Below are positions 41,308 to 51,380 of a DNA stretch of 64,000 bases, piece by piece. A program made the position numbers and the translations under genes. The stretch's first letter is position 1. Each line of letters opens with the position of its first letter. This DNA comes from an uncultured Tidjanibacter sp. (GTDB taxonomy: Bacteria > Bacteroidota > Bacteroidia > Bacteroidales > Rikenellaceae), in assembly GCA_947852905.1 (NCBI GenBank), contig CANTVF010000003.1:1-64000 (forward strand), in the 5' to 3' direction. Under the pieces are notes generated by a model. It saw only the letters and a program-made list of their open reading frames with translations, made no database searches and was not told the DNA's origin.

Positions 41308-44300
41308 TCAATCCAGTTTGACGCTGAGAGCCAAACCGCGCAACTCGTGCAGAAGCACGTTGAGCGATTCGGGAATACCCGGCGTAGGCAGGTTATCGCC
41401 CTTGACGATAGCCTCGTAAGCCTTGGCACGTCCCATGACGTCGTCGCTCTTGATAGTCAGTATCTCCTGAAGTATATTGGCGGCACCGAAAGCCTCGAGC
41501 GCCCAAACCTCCATCTCACCGAATCGCTGACCGCCGAACTGCGCCTTACCTCCCAACGGCTGCTGGGTGATAAGCGAATACGGACCGATAGAACGGGCAT
41601 GCATCTTGTCGTCGATCATGTGACCGAGCTTGAGCATGTATATGACGCCTACCGTAGCGGGCTGGTCGAACCTTTCGCCCGTACCGCCGTCGCGCAAGTA
41701 AGTACGACCGCTGCGCGGTATGCCGGCCTGTGCCGTATACTCGTTGATTTCGTCGAGCGTCGCACCGTCGAAAATCGGAGTGGCGAACTTGATGCCGAGA
41801 TTTTTGCCGGCCCAACCGAGAACGGTCTCGTATATCTGTCCGAGGTTCATACGCGAAGGCACGCCCAACGGGTTCAGAACTATATCCACTATCGTTCCGT
41901 CGTCGAGGAAGGGCATATCCTCGTCACGTACCACCTTGGCAACGATACCCTTGTTACCGTGACGACCAGCCATTTTGTCGCCGACTTTCAATTTACGTTT
42001 CTTGGCGATATACACCTTGGCGAGCTGTATGATGCCGGCCGGCAATTCGTCTCCGTTGGTAATATTGTATTTCTCGCGTTTTACCTTGGCGTCGAGTTCC
42101 TTATACTTGATAATGAAGTTGTTGATCGTCAATACCACGAGTTTGTCTATGCGGGCGTCGCCGGTCCAACGCTCGGTATTGAGATTCAGGTAGTCTATAT
42201 CTTCGAGCATCCTGCGGCTGAATCTCGCGCCTTTGGCATAAAGATCGGCACCCAGATAGTCCTTGATACCCTGCGTAGTCTTGTCCTTGAGCAACGTCCA
42301 GAGCTTGTCGACGAGAATAGACTTGAGATCGGCCACATCTTTGGCGAACTGCGCATCTATCTTGTCGAGCTGTGCCTTTTCGGTCTGCTTGCCCTTCTTG
42401 TTGTCCTTATTGACGCGGCTGAAGAGTTTCTTGTCTATCACCACGCCGAACAACGACGGCTGTGCCTTGAGCGAAGCATCCTTCACGTCGCCCGCCTTGT
42501 CGCCGAAGATAGCCCTCAGCAACTTCTCCTCCGGACTCGGATCGCTCTCGCCCTTCGGAGTGATCTTACCGATAAGTATGTCGCCCGGCTTGACGTTAGC
42601 TCCGATACGAATGATACCGTTTTCATCGAGGTCCTTCGTAGCATCTTCGCTGACGTTCGGGATATCCGAAGTAAGCTCCTCGACACCGCGCTTGGTCTCG
42701 CGCACCTCCATGATATATTCGTCCACATGCACCGAAGTGAACAAGTCCTCCCTCACCAGACGCTCCGAAATAACGATAGCATCCTCGAAGTTGTACCCTT
42801 TCCAAGGCATGAAGGCAACCTTCAAGTTACGTCCCAATGCGAGTTCTCCGTTGTCGGTAGAATAACCTTCCGTAAGAATCTGTCCTTTCTTGACTTTCTC
42901 GCCCTGCATAACGGTAGGACGCAACGTTATGGACATATTCTGGTTCGTCTTGCGGTAACGCGGCAGAATGTATGTAGTGATCTCCGGATCGAAACTTACC
43001 AGACGTTCGTCCTCGGTACGCTCGTACTTCACCTGTATCTGCTGCGCATCGGCGAACACCACTTCGCCGTCTTCCTCGGCAACGATATGTATACGGCTGT
43101 ACTGCATCATTTCCGATTCCAGACCGGTACCGACTATCGGTGCCTCAGGATTTATAAGAGGTACGGCCTGACGCATCATGTTCGATCCCATGAGGGCACG
43201 GTTGGCGTCGTCGTGTTCGAGGAACGGGATAAGGCTCGCCGCGATAGAAGCGATCTGGTTCGGCGCCACGTCCACCAGATTAACCTGCTGGGCGTTAACC
43301 GTCGGAAAATCGGCCTCTACACGCGCCTTGATACGGTCGGGATCGATGAAGTTGCCTTCGTCGTCTATGCCGGCGGTAGCCTGCGCTATCACGAGTCCCT
43401 CTTCCTCCTCGGCGCTCATGTAAACTATGTCGTTGTCGTTGAGATCGACCTTGCCGTTCTCCACGCGACGGTACGGAGTTTCGATGAACCCCATGTCGCT
43501 GATCTTGGCATATACGCACAACGAAGAGATAAGACCGATATTCGGACCTTCCGGAGTCTCGATAGGACACAAACGTCCGTAATGGGTATAGTGTACGTCT
43601 CGCACCTCGAAACCCGCCCTGTCGCGCGACAGACCGCCGGGACCAAGAGCCGACAGACGGCGCTTGTGCGTCATCTCGGCCAACGGGTTGATCTGGTCCA
43701 TGAACTGCGACAACTGGTTGGTACCGAAGAACGAATTTATTACGCTCGAAAGCGTTTTGGCATTGATAAGGTCTATCGGCGAGAACACCTCGTTGTCGCG
43801 CACGTTCATGCGTTCGCGTATGGTACGGGCCATTCTCACGAAACCAACAGAGAACTGGTTGGAAAGCTGTTCTCCTACGGTCCTCACACGCCTGTTGCTG
43901 AGGTGGTCGATATCGTCCACATCGGTCTTGGAGTTGATGAGCGAAATGAGGTATTTGATAATGGCGATCATATCCTCCTTCGTCAACACCCTGATCTGCG
44001 GATCTATATCCAGATCGAGCTTCTTGTTTATCCTGAAACGGCCGACCTCGCCCAGATCGTAACGCTTGTCGGAAAAGAACAGCTTGTCGATCACGTCCCT
44101 CGCGGTAGCCTCATCGGGCGGCTCCGAGTTACGCAACTGCCGGTATATGTAGACCACTGCCTCCTTCTCGGAGTTGCACGGGTCTTTCTGCAAGGTATTA
44201 TATATAATGGAGTAGTCGTTGCCGGTAGCGTTCTCCTTATGCAAGAGTATGCTCTTGACACCGCTCTCCAGTATTCTTTCTATATCGTCGGCTTCGAGTA

Positions 44301-45126
44301 CCGTCTCGCGGTCGATTATCACATCGTTACGCTCGATAGATACCACCTCGCCGGTGTCCTCGTCAACAAAGTCCTCTACCCACGTACTCAGCACCCTCGC
44401 GGCGAGTTTGCGTCCTACGGCTTTCTTGAGGTTGGCGCGATTCACCTTAACCTCGTCGGCCAGATCGAATATTTCGAGTATCTGCTGGTCGTTCTCGTAC
44501 CCTATGGCACGCAGCAACGTCGTCACCGGCAACTTTTTCTTACGGTCGATGTAAGCGTACATCACGTTGTTGATGTCGGTGGCGAACTCGATCCACGATC
44601 CCTTGAAGGGAATGATACGGGCGGAATACAATTTTGTTCCGTTCGTATGCACGCTCTGTCCGAAGAACACGCCGGGCGAACGGTGCAACTGCGATACGAT
44701 AACACGCTCGGCGCCGTTGATAACGAACGTACCGCGAGGCGTCATGTAAGGTATCGTACCGAAATATACGTCCTGAACGACCGTATCGAAATCCTCGTGT
44801 TCGGAATCCGTACAATAGAGTTTCAGTTTAGCCTTCAGCGGAACACTGTAGGTCAATCCCCTCTCCAGACACTCCTCTATGGAGTAACGGGGCGGATCCA
44901 CATAATAATCTATGAACTCCAGTACGAAATTATTTCTCGTGTCGGTTATCGGGAAATTTTCCATGAACACCTTGTAGAGACCCTCGTTCTTTCGGTTCTC
45001 GGCCGTAGTGTCTAACTGGAAAAAATCGTGGAACGATTTTAGCTGTATCTCCAGAAAATCAGGATACGGCATCCTGTTCTTTACCGAAGAAAAGCTTATT
45101 CTCGGGTTATTTGCTTTTAAGGACAT
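41308..45126 (-). CDS. rpoB: DNA-directed RNA polymerase subunit beta
   Basis: 1272 aa. Recognised by beta-subunit blocks such as [52 protein letters not shown] (the rifampicin region), [11 protein letters not shown] and [17 protein letters not shown] at about residue 1047. In the rifampicin region the wild-type residues Q, D, H, R and S of the family are present, so no resistance change is visible. It is separated from rplL by an unusually long 782-nt spacer. Confidence 0.98.
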   Translation of the reverse strand: MSLKANNPRISFSSVKNRMPYPDFLEIQLKSFHDFFQLDTTAENRKNEGLYKVFMENFPITDTRNNFVLEFIDYYVDPPRYSIEECLERGLTYSVPLKAKLKLYCTDSEHEDFDTVVQDVYFGTIPYMTPRGTFVINGAERVIVSQLHRSPGVFFGQSVHTNGTKLYSARIIPFKGSWIEFATDINNVMYAYIDRKKKLPVTTLLRAIGYENDQQILEIFDLADEVKVNRANLKKAVGRKLAARVLSTWVEDFVDEDTGEVVSIERNDVIIDRETVLEADDIERILESGVKSILLHKENATGNDYSIIYNTLQKDPCNSEKEAVVYIYRQLRNSEPPDEATARDVIDKLFFSDKRYDLGEVGRFRINKKLDLDIDPQIRVLTKEDMIAIIKYLISLINSKTDVDDIDHLSNRRVRTVGEQLSNQFSVGFVRMARTIRERMNVRDNEVFSPIDLINAKTLSSVINSFFGTNQLSQFMDQINPLAEMTHKRRLSALGPGGLSRDRAGFEVRDVHYTHYGRLCPIETPEGPNIGLISSLCVYAKISDMGFIETPYRRVENGKVDLNDNDIVYMSAEEEEGLVIAQATAGIDDEGNFIDPDRIKARVEADFPTVNAQQVNLVDVAPNQIASIAASLIPFLEHDDANRALMGSNMMRQAVPLINPEAPIVGTGLESEMMQYSRIHIVAEEDGEVVFADAQQIQVKYERTEDERLVSFDPEITTYILPRYRKTNQNMSITLRPTVMQGEKVKKGQILTEGYSTDNGELALGRNLKVAFMPWKGYNFEDAIVISERLVREDLFTSVHVDEYIMEVRETKRGVEELTSDIPNVSEDATKDLDENGIIRIGANVKPGDILIGKITPKGESDPSPEEKLLRAIFGDKAGDVKDASLKAQPSLFGVVIDKKLFSRVNKDNKKGKQTEKAQLDKIDAQFAKDVADLKSILVDKLWTLLKDKTTQGIKDYLGADLYAKGARFSRRMLEDIDYLNLNTERWTGDARIDKLVVLTINNFIIKYKELDAKVKREKYNITNGDELPAGIIQLAKVYIAKKRKLKVGDKMAGRHGNKGIVAKVVRDEDMPFLDDGTIVDIVLNPLGVPSRMNLGQIYETVLGWAGKNLGIKFATPIFDGATLDEINEYTAQAGIPRSGRTYLRDGGTGERFDQPATVGVIYMLKLGHMIDDKMHARSIGPYSLITQQPLGGKAQFGGQRFGEMEVWALEAFGAANILQEILTIKSDDVMGRAKAYEAIVKGDNLPTPGIPESLNVLLHELRGLALSVKLD

Positions 45127-45850
45127 GTAACAAATATGTTTTTAGTTGAACCCGCATGCAGACCGAGCCGCAAAGGGTAGCACATTCTAATCCAAGATAA
45201 GTTGGTTACTATTACCGAAGCCGCCGCACCAAGCGGTATCCTTACTTTTACGGCTGACGTACCGCAATACGTCCGCCATTTTCGTGGCGATCCGCCGCAC
45301 CGCACTCCCTTCCTCACGGATCCGGAGCCTTGCAGCCGAATCACAGCTTCTTCACCAACGCCCGGTCCCGACAACAAAAGTCGCCCGACCGGACACGTAA
45401 GGGAAAATATTGCCACACTCTGAATTACACGAACGCAAACTGTGTCGATACCTTCCCCGCCTTTGATACGTGAAACCGAAAATATTGCTGCCGAAACGAA
45501 ATACAATCTTCAGATGCTTTCCCGCAATCGTAAGACTGCTGACGTGGAACATAATAACCATTTTCCACCCGGAAATGCGACCTGCCCTATTCCGTCCTCC
45601 ACCGCCCGCAACATCCGCCTCGTTCCCAAGCCGGAAGCCGACAAACAGTCTTCCAATCAGACATGTAACGCCTGCGAGTTTATCGCACGCCACGCCTTAC
45701 ATCGTATGCAATCCTCTTCTGTAACACTTATCGAATCGTTTTTCACCGCTCTCCCGCTCTTCCAATGGCTATCGATCCGGAGTTATCTTTACGCGAAAGC
45801 GGCGGTTGTGCATGACATTGCAAACGCCGCATAATGAAAAACGACAAAAG
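45127..45850. other. long rplL-rpoB spacer, no gene recognised
   Basis: 724 nt without a convincing gene on either strand. Open frames here have no family resemblance and an ordinary random composition. No tRNA, promoter match or rpoC/rpoB remnant could be made out. Confidence 0.5.
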
Positions 45851-45879
45851 GCATAGAGTCTATCAATAGACTCTATACC
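45851..45879 (-). terminator. attenuator-like hairpin after rplL
   Basis: ATAGAGTCTA / TAGACTCTAT with a 4-nt loop; on the - strand TTTTGTCGTTTTT follows. It lies about 30 nt past the rplL stop, where partial termination commonly sets the ratio of ribosomal protein to polymerase subunit synthesis. Confidence 0.7.
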
Positions 45880-45908
45880 TGAATATGTCCTGAGCTTAAA
45901 AGTATAAA

Positions 45909-46289
45909 CTATTTAAGTTCAACTTCAGCTCCTGCTTCTTCGAGTTGTCCCTTGATAGACTCAGCTTCCTCTTTGGAAACACCTTCTTTGATGGCTTTAG
46001 GAGCGCCGTCAACGAGGTCTTTAGCCTCTTTCAGACCGAGACCGGTGATCTCTTTAACGACTTTGATAACACCTACTTTAGCCTGTCCAGCGCTGGTCAA
46101 GATAACATCGTAGGTAGATTTTTCAGCCGCACCGCCTTCGGCTCCGCCAGCTACGGGAGCTGCTGCAACTGCTACTGCAGCGGCTGCAGGTTCGATACCG
46201 TACTCGTCTTTCAGAATAGCGGCCAATTCATTTACTTCCTTAACTGTCAGGTTTACCAACTCTTCAGCTAATTTCTTGATGTCTGCCAT
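45909..46289 (-). CDS. rplL: 50S ribosomal protein bL12 (L7/L12)
   Basis: 126 aa. N-terminal dimerisation helix ([26 protein letters not shown]), an Ala/Gly-rich hinge (about 36-55) and the globular C-terminal domain that recruits translation GTPases ([27 protein letters not shown]). All parts are present. It follows rplJ by 106 nt. Confidence 0.97.
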   Translation of the reverse strand: MADIKKLAEELVNLTVKEVNELAAILKDEYGIEPAAAAVAVAAAPVAGGAEGGAAEKSTYDVILTSAGQAKVGVIKVVKEITGLGLKEAKDLVDGAPKAIKEGVSKEEAESIKGQLEEAGAEVELK

Positions 46290-46340
46290 TGTTGTATTGA
46301 TTATAATTGTTTAATGTTTTCTGTTATTGTTTTTTGTACT

Positions 46341-46382
46341 TCCGGAACTCACGCGACCGCTTCGCAGCGATGAAATTCCGGA
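46341..46382 (-). other. hairpin between rplJ and rplL
   Basis: TCCGGAA (46341-46347) pairs with TTCCGGA (46376-46382), with further inner G/C pairing (GCG/CGC). Probably a processing or stability element. Confidence 0.45.
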
Positions 46383-46395
46383 GAGCCTAATGCCG

Positions 46396-46926
46396 TTAGT
46401 TTTCCCTCTCTTCGAGAGCTTTCACGAGACCTGCCACCTTCTGTCCGGCAGAACCGGTAAGAGCCGAAATAACGTTCTTCGCCGGAGACTGCAACAGACC
46501 GATGATATCCCCGATAAGTTCCTCACGGCTCTTGATAGCCACGAGCATATCGAGATTCTGGTCACCCACATAAACGCAATCTTCTACGAAAGCCGCTTTC
46601 AACACCGGTTTACCTTGAGGATTCGATTTACGGAACTCCTTGATAACCTGCGCGGGCGCTTTGTTCGTAGCCGAAAACATAACCGAAGAAGCACCGCTAA
46701 GTACTTTCACCAATTCCGCATCGGCCTTGTTCGCTGCCTCCAGAGCCTTGATAAAGAGGGTATTCTTTACAACCATAAGGCTTACCTCTTTCTCGAAGCA
46801 CTGACGACGGAGCTTGGCTGTCTGCTCTGCATTGAGATCGGCAATGTCCGCTATATAGAAATGTGGATATTCGTTAAGCTTGGCGGCCAGAGACTCTATA
46901 ACTTGTCTTTTTTCTTCCCTGTTCAT
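46396..46926 (-). CDS. rplJ: 50S ribosomal protein uL10
   Basis: 176 aa. N-terminal RNA-binding domain (MNREEKRQVIESLAAKLNEYPHFYIADIADLNAEQ) and a C-terminal helix that anchors bL12 dimers (VISALTGSAGQKVAGLVKALEEREN). Part of the ribosomal stalk base. It lies 14 nt after rplA on the same operon. Confidence 0.96.
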   Translation of the reverse strand: MNREEKRQVIESLAAKLNEYPHFYIADIADLNAEQTAKLRRQCFEKEVSLMVVKNTLFIKALEAANKADAELVKVLSGASSVMFSATNKAPAQVIKEFRKSNPQGKPVLKAAFVEDCVYVGDQNLDMLVAIKSREELIGDIIGLLQSPAKNVISALTGSAGQKVAGLVKALEEREN

Positions 46927-46940
46927 TGTCGTCGGAATTT

Positions 46941-47639
46941 TTATTTCGTGTCAATAGATTTGGGATCTATCTGCAAGCCGCAGCTCATTGTCGATGAGAG
47001 ATAGATGCTAATAACATAGGAGCCTTTCGCAGCGGCGGGCTTGAGCTTATTGATCATACCGATAAACTCCATAGCATTCTCTGCGATCTGCTGTGCCGAG
47101 AACGAAACCTTGCCTATCGAAGAGTGGATAATACCGTACTTGTCGACCTTGAAATCGATCTTACCGGCCTTAACCTCCTTCACAGCCTTGCCTACCTCCA
47201 TGGTAACCGTACCGGTCTTGGGGTTAGGCATCAAACCGCGCGGACCGAGAATACGGCCCAAAGCACCTACTTTAGCCATTACGTTGGGAGTGGTAATGAT
47301 AACGTCCACATCGGTCCAACCGCCTTTGATTTTCTCGATATATTCGTCCAAGCCAACATAATCGGCACCGGCCTCTTTCGCTTCGTTTTCCTTATCGGGA
47401 GTACAAAGCACGAGTACCCTAACAGTTTTTCCCGTACCATGGGGAAGGGTTACAACACCCCTTACCATCTGGTTTGCCTTACGAGGGTCTACGCCGAGGC
47501 GTACGTCCAAGTCAACCGAAGCATCGAATTTCGTAAAGGTAATCTCCTTCAGAAGTTCGGCAGCCTCACTCAGCTTGTAAACCTTGTTCGGCTCAACCTT
47601 CGCAAGCATTGCTTTTTGATTTTTGGTCAGCTTACTCAT
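46941..47639 (-). CDS. rplA: 50S ribosomal protein uL1
   Basis: 232 aa, normal length. Family core [35 protein letters not shown] and the second-domain segment [14 protein letters not shown] are plain. It forms the L1 stalk, and in many bacteria represses its own operon at the L11 leader. Confidence 0.97.
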   Translation of the reverse strand: MSKLTKNQKAMLAKVEPNKVYKLSEAAELLKEITFTKFDASVDLDVRLGVDPRKANQMVRGVVTLPHGTGKTVRVLVLCTPDKENEAKEAGADYVGLDEYIEKIKGGWTDVDVIITTPNVMAKVGALGRILGPRGLMPNPKTGTVTMEVGKAVKEVKAGKIDFKVDKYGIIHSSIGKVSFSAQQIAENAMEFIGMINKLKPAAAKGSYVISIYLSSTMSCGLQIDPKSIDTK

Positions 47640-47653
47640 CTTCGTCTATTCAA

Positions 47654-48094
47654 TTACTTTTGAGGAAATTCGCCGACAACGCTGACACCCATACTGCGGG
47701 CCGTTCCGGCAACCATGCGCATCGCCGCTTCGACCGTGAAGCAATTCATATCGCTCATCTTGTCCTTGGCGATAGCTTCTACCTGCTCCCACGTAATCTG
47801 GCCGACCTTCTTACGGTTAGGCTCTGCGGAGCCGGCGGAAATCTTTGCGGCTTCTTTGATCTGAACGGCTACAGGCGGCTGTTTAACGACGAAGTCGAAA
47901 GACTTATCGCTATATACGGTAATGATTACCGGCAAAACCTTACCTGCCTTGTCCTGAGTGCGCGCATTGAACTGTTTACAGAAGTCCATGATATTGACTC
48001 CCTTCGAACCGAGCGCGGGACCCACGGGGGGCGAGGGATTGGCGGCACCACCTTTGATCTGCAATTTAATAAATGCAGCAACCTCTTTTGCCAT
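47654..48094 (-). CDS. rplK: 50S ribosomal protein uL11
   Basis: 146 aa. Blocks [36 protein letters not shown] and the C-terminal rRNA-binding segment [20 protein letters not shown] are present. It binds the GTPase-associated region of 23S rRNA. Spaced 17 nt from nusG and 14 nt from rplA. Confidence 0.97.
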   Translation of the reverse strand: MAKEVAAFIKLQIKGGAANPSPPVGPALGSKGVNIMDFCKQFNARTQDKAGKVLPVIITVYSDKSFDFVVKQPPVAVQIKEAAKISAGSAEPNRKKVGQITWEQVEAIAKDKMSDMNCFTVEAAMRMVAGTARSMGVSVVGEFPQK

Positions 48095-48111
48095 AGTTTT
48101 CCTTTGGTTAA

Positions 48112-48675
48112 TTACTCTTTTTCAACTTGCATAAAACTCAACTCCATAGGAGTCTTGCGACCGAATATCTTAACGGAAACGGTCAGCTTCTTGCGGTCAT
48201 TGTCGACAGCCTCGATGACGCCCGAAAAACTCGAGAACGGACCATCGGTAACTTTGACTGTCTCTCCCACAACAAAAGGCATCTCGTTTTCCTCCTCGCC
48301 CTCACTCAATTCGTCGACCCTGCCGAGGATACGCGCCACCTCCTGTGGACGGATAGGCGTCGCGATCATACGTTTGCTGTCCTCTTTCGAGTCGCCGAGG
48401 AAGCCGAGTACGTTGGGCGTATTTCTAAGAACAAACGGTATCTCTCCCACCATCGCTGCTTCTACAAGCACATAGCCGGGATACGACACCCTCTCCTTGC
48501 TGACCTTCTTACCGTTCCGGATCGAATACACCTTCTCGGTCGGAATCAGCACCTGCGAAATGTACTCCTCAAGGTGGGAGTTGCGAACCATTGATTCGAT
48601 ATACTCCTTAACCTTTTTTTCCTTTCCGCCGACGGCGCGTATCACGTACCATTGCTTGGCCTCCTTTTCACTCAT
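48112..48675 (-). CDS. nusG: transcription termination/antitermination factor NusG
   Basis: 187 aa. N-terminal NGN domain ([33 protein letters not shown]) and C-terminal KOW domain ([23 protein letters not shown]). It binds RNA polymerase and links it to the ribosome or Rho. It sits between secE and rplK as in most bacteria. The size and chromosome context point to the housekeeping copy rather than a capsule-linked UpxY paralogue. Confidence 0.97.
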   Translation of the reverse strand: MSEKEAKQWYVIRAVGGKEKKVKEYIESMVRNSHLEEYISQVLIPTEKVYSIRNGKKVSKERVSYPGYVLVEAAMVGEIPFVLRNTPNVLGFLGDSKEDSKRMIATPIRPQEVARILGRVDELSEGEEENEMPFVVGETVKVTDGPFSSFSGVIEAVDNDRKKLTVSVKIFGRKTPMELSFMQVEKE

Positions 48676-48700
48676 AATCTGTAACGGGATTAATAATGAA

Positions 48701-48898
48701 CTACCTAGCCAAATACTTGTAAACTACTTTCATGATATTTTCGAAAGAGAGGTCCATAGCCAGTATGACCACAGCGAATATCAAGGAAGCTACCATGACG
48801 GTAATTGCTAAACTCTGCAGCTCCTTTACCGGCGTCCATGAAACCTTATGAACCAGCTCCGAATAGGAATTCTTGACGTAACGTATAAGTCTTTTCAT
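48701..48898 (-). CDS. secE: preprotein translocase subunit SecE
   Basis: 65 aa, the short single-span form. A basic N-terminal amphipathic part (MKRLIRYVKNSYSELVHKVSWT) precedes one membrane helix (about 32-55, ITVMVASLIFAVVILAMDL). It clamps SecY in the translocon. Located between tRNA-Trp and nusG. Confidence 0.94.
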   Translation of the reverse strand: MKRLIRYVKNSYSELVHKVSWTPVKELQSLAITVMVASLIFAVVILAMDLSFENIMKVVYKYLAR

Positions 48899-48917
48899 AA
48901 CTTATCTTCTTGTTTTG

Positions 48918-48988
48918 CAGGAATGGAGAGATTCGAACTCCCATCAACGGTTTTGGAGACCGCTATTCTACCCTTGAACTACATTCCT
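48918..48988 (-). tRNA. tRNA-Trp (anticodon CCA)
   Basis: Acceptor arms AGGAATG / CATTCCT pair fully, the T arm reads GTTCGAATC, and the anticodon loop CTCCAAA holds CCA. 71 nt including the discriminator; the 3' CCA is not encoded. Position between tuf and secE is conserved in Bacteroidota. Confidence 0.95.
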
Positions 48989-48990
48989 AT

Positions 48991-49040
48991 AAAGCGGCCG
49001 GACTATTAAAAGCCTTTAATATTCAGCCCCCGGCCGCTTC
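48991..49040 (-). terminator. hairpin after tuf
   Basis: AAGCGGCCGG and CCGGCCGCTT form a 10-bp stem around a 28-nt loop, ending in TTTAT on the - strand just before tRNA-Trp. It may act as a partial terminator or processing site between tuf and the tRNA. Confidence 0.6.
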
Positions 49041-49090
49041 TTTATATTAAGGATGACGGACATTCCGCCGATCCTCGATTATCGGCTGTA

Positions 49091-50278
49091 TTACTCGATG
49101 ATCTTGGTAATCTGACCTGCACCTACCGTACGACCACCTTCGCGGATAGCGAAACGCAGACCTACGTTGATAGCAACCGGGTAGATAAGTTCCACGGTAA
49201 TGGTGGTATTATCGCCAGGCATAACCATATCAACACCTTCCGGGAGATGTACCTCACCGGTAACGTCGAGAGTACGGAGGTAGAACTGAGGACGATATTT
49301 GTTGTGGAACGGAGTGTGACGACCGCCCTCGTCTTTCTTCAGGATATAAACCTCAGCCTCGAATTTGGTGTGGGGAGTGATCGAACCGGGTTTCGCAACG
49401 ACCATACCACGCTTAACCTCTTTCTTATCGATACCACGCATGAGAAGACCTACGTTATCGCCGGCTTCACCTTCGTCGAGAAGTTTACGGAACATTTCGA
49501 CACCCGTACAAGTCGAAGTAAGGGCTTTCTCGCCGAGACCGATGATTTCCACCGGATCACCTACATGGATCACACCGGTTTCGATACGGCCGGTAAGAAC
49601 GGTACCACGACCGGTGATCGAGAATACGTCCTCAACAGGCATAAGGAACGGTTTTTCGTTGTCACGCGGAGGCAGCGGAATATATTCGTCCACAGCGTCC
49701 ATCAGCTCCATAACCTTCTCTTCCCACTTCGGCTCGCCGTTGAGTGCACCGAGAGCGGAACCCCTGATGATCGGAGCGTTGTCTCCGTCATAGTTATAGA
49801 AACTGAGCAGGTCGCGAAGCTCCATTTCGATAAGGTCAAGCATTTCGGGATCGTCAACCATATCGCATTTGTTCATGAACACTACGATCTTCGGAACGTT
49901 CACCTGACGAGCGAGAAGCACGTGCTCACGAGTCTGGGGCATAGGACCGTCGGTAGCGGCAACAACGAGGATAGCACCGTCCATCTGAGCGGCACCGGTA
50001 ACCATGTTCTTCACATAGTCGGCGTGACCGGGGCAGTCAACGTGTGCATAGTGACGTTTTGCAGTCTGATACTCTACGTGCGAAGTATTGATCGTGATAC
50101 CACGCTCTTTTTCTTCGGGAGCGTTGTCGATAGAATCGAAGCTACGGAGTTCGGAAAGACCCTTCTTTGCAAGTACGGTAGTAATTGCGGCGGTGAGGGT
50201 GGTTTTACCGTGGTCAACGTGACCAATCGTACCGATGTTCACGTGCGGTTTAGACCTGTCAAATTTCTCTTTTGCCAT
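49091..50278 (-). CDS. tuf: translation elongation factor Tu
   Basis: 395 aa. GTPase motifs [10 protein letters not shown] (P-loop), DCPGH (switch II) and NKCD are intact, followed by domains 2 and 3 ([22 protein letters not shown], the kirromycin region). It brings aminoacyl-tRNA to the ribosome. It lies within the tRNA cluster and is presumably co-transcribed with it from the promoter at 50874-50904. Confidence 0.98.
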   Translation of the reverse strand: MAKEKFDRSKPHVNIGTIGHVDHGKTTLTAAITTVLAKKGLSELRSFDSIDNAPEEKERGITINTSHVEYQTAKRHYAHVDCPGHADYVKNMVTGAAQMDGAILVVAATDGPMPQTREHVLLARQVNVPKIVVFMNKCDMVDDPEMLDLIEMELRDLLSFYNYDGDNAPIIRGSALGALNGEPKWEEKVMELMDAVDEYIPLPPRDNEKPFLMPVEDVFSITGRGTVLTGRIETGVIHVGDPVEIIGLGEKALTSTCTGVEMFRKLLDEGEAGDNVGLLMRGIDKKEVKRGMVVAKPGSITPHTKFEAEVYILKKDEGGRHTPFHNKYRPQFYLRTLDVTGEVHLPEGVDMVMPGDNTTITVELIYPVAINVGLRFAIREGGRTVGAGQITKIIE

Positions 50279-50513
50279 AATTTGATAGTATTAAAATTAA
50301 TTTATTTCTCTCTGTTCCGGAACGCCGTCTTCCGACGACACCCCGCCTGCATTCAAAAGCCATCGCGGAACGCATTTAATCCGGAGGCAAGGCGCATTCC
50401 ACCTCCCCGACCGGAACCTCCGCAGCATACGACAATACCGCCACCACCGACCATTATTGCAACAAACTACTCACATTTCTATGAGTAGTCCCGTATGCCA
50501 GATACTTTTGAGA

Positions 50514-50586
50514 GCGGAAGACGAGGCTCAAACTCGCGACCCTCAGCTTGGAAGGCTGATGCTCTATCAACTGAGCTACTTCCGCT
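50514..50586 (-). tRNA. tRNA-Gly (anticodon TCC)
   Basis: Acceptor GCGGAAG / CTTCCGC, D arm AGCTCAGTTGATAGAGC, anticodon stem TCAGC/GCTGA around CTTCCAA, discriminator T as usual for glycine. 73 nt. Confidence 0.96.
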
Positions 50587-50646
50587 TACGGCAAGCGCCC
50601 GCCAAAAACAGGCCGACACTCGCGAGCTTCGCAAACCGAAGCTCCG

Positions 50647-50729
50647 TGGGAGAAGATGGATTCGAACCACCGAAGGTATAAACCAGCAGATTTACAGTCT
50701 GCCCCATTTGGCCACTCTGGTATTCTCCC
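50647..50729 (-). tRNA. tRNA-Tyr (anticodon GTA)
   Basis: 83 nt with the long variable arm of tyrosine tRNAs. Acceptor GGGAGAA / TTCTCCC, anticodon loop CTGTAAA, T arm GGTTCGAATCC. Confidence 0.96.
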
Positions 50730-50784
50730 GATATTTCTCTACGACGCTTTTCAAAACTTCGCCGCAATCCCCTCTTCAAAAAAG

Positions 50785-50858
50785 AGCCGATGGAGGGATT
50801 CGAACCCCCGACCAGCTGATTACAAATCAGCTGCTCTGGCCAACTGAGCTACATCGGC
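50785..50858 (-). tRNA. tRNA-Thr (anticodon TGT)
   Basis: Acceptor GCCGATG / CATCGGC, anticodon stem GCTGA/TCAGC around TTTGTAA, T arm GGTTCGAATCC. 74 nt. First gene of the tRNA-tuf cluster. Confidence 0.96.
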
Positions 50859-50873
50859 GTTCTTTCGGGGTGA

Positions 50874-50904
50874 CAAAGTTAGCGATTATTTTTTATTGTA
50901 CAAA
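50874..50904 (-). promoter_or_regulatory. strong Bacteroidota promoter of the tRNA-tuf-secE operon
   Basis: On the - strand TTTG, 19 nt, then TAACTTTG: both consensus boxes (TTTG at -33, TAnnTTTG at -7) at the ideal spacing, 16 nt before tRNA-Thr. This is the best promoter in the window. Confidence 0.85.
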
Positions 50905-51209
50905 ACATTGTCGCACAAAAAAACGTCGCTACCACAAAATGCAAAGAACTTATCTCCATATCGCCACAACTACGTACTGCGTCTATAAAATATTCCACCG
51001 TAGCGGAGGGCAATTCGCCCGCAAAAGTACGATACTTTTTCAGAATAAAAAATATACGGACAACTTTTTATTGCAGTTATGCCGTTTTTGCCTCCCCATG
51101 CAAAGAACGTTTACGATTTTATCTGCATCTCCGCAACGTCATATCCACCAATATCCCTTTTTATACATTCGTGTAGTCGTCCCCGACTACTGTAAAACAT
51201 GATTACAAA
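50905..51209. other. divergent spacer, nothing recognised
   Basis: A/T-rich region between the tRNA promoter and the MATE promoter. No gene or RNA is seen. Confidence 0.5.
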
Positions 51210-51241
51210 TTTGGACGGAAGGAAGATATGTCCCAACTTTG
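51210..51241 (+). promoter_or_regulatory. probable promoter of the MATE gene
   Basis: TTTG at 51210-51213, 20 nt, then CAACTTTG at 51234-51241, one base off the -7 consensus. It predicts a leader of about 130 nt. Confidence 0.55.
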
Positions 51242-51294
51242 CGGTGACATAACAAGATACACTGTTTTGTAATCCTCATCGGAGGGCAGGAAAT

Positions 51295-51345
51295 GCCGGA
51301 TAAGATGACTGGGTAAAACCAATCAGCTTATCCGGCTTTTCGATT
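51295..51345 (+). promoter_or_regulatory. terminator-like hairpin inside the MATE leader
   Basis: GCCGGATAAG (51295-51304) pairs fully with CTTATCCGGC (51327-51336), with extra inner pairs TGA.TGG/CCA.TCA around GTAAAA, followed by TTTTCGATTTT. It lies after the promoter and 36 nt before the start codon, the layout of a transcription attenuator. No known riboswitch consensus was recognised upstream of it. Confidence 0.6.
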
Positions 51346-51380
51346 TTAGACAAACCGTAACGACAAATTGCAAAAGTTTT

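Noticed and set aside
41230..45015. 1261-codon open frame on the + strand opposite rpoB
   Set aside because: Same reason: shadow of rpoB, no recognisable domain.
45442..45834. 130-codon open frame on the + strand in the rplL-rpoB spacer
   Set aside because: No family resemblance, no promoter, no signal of coding composition and opposite to the operon direction.
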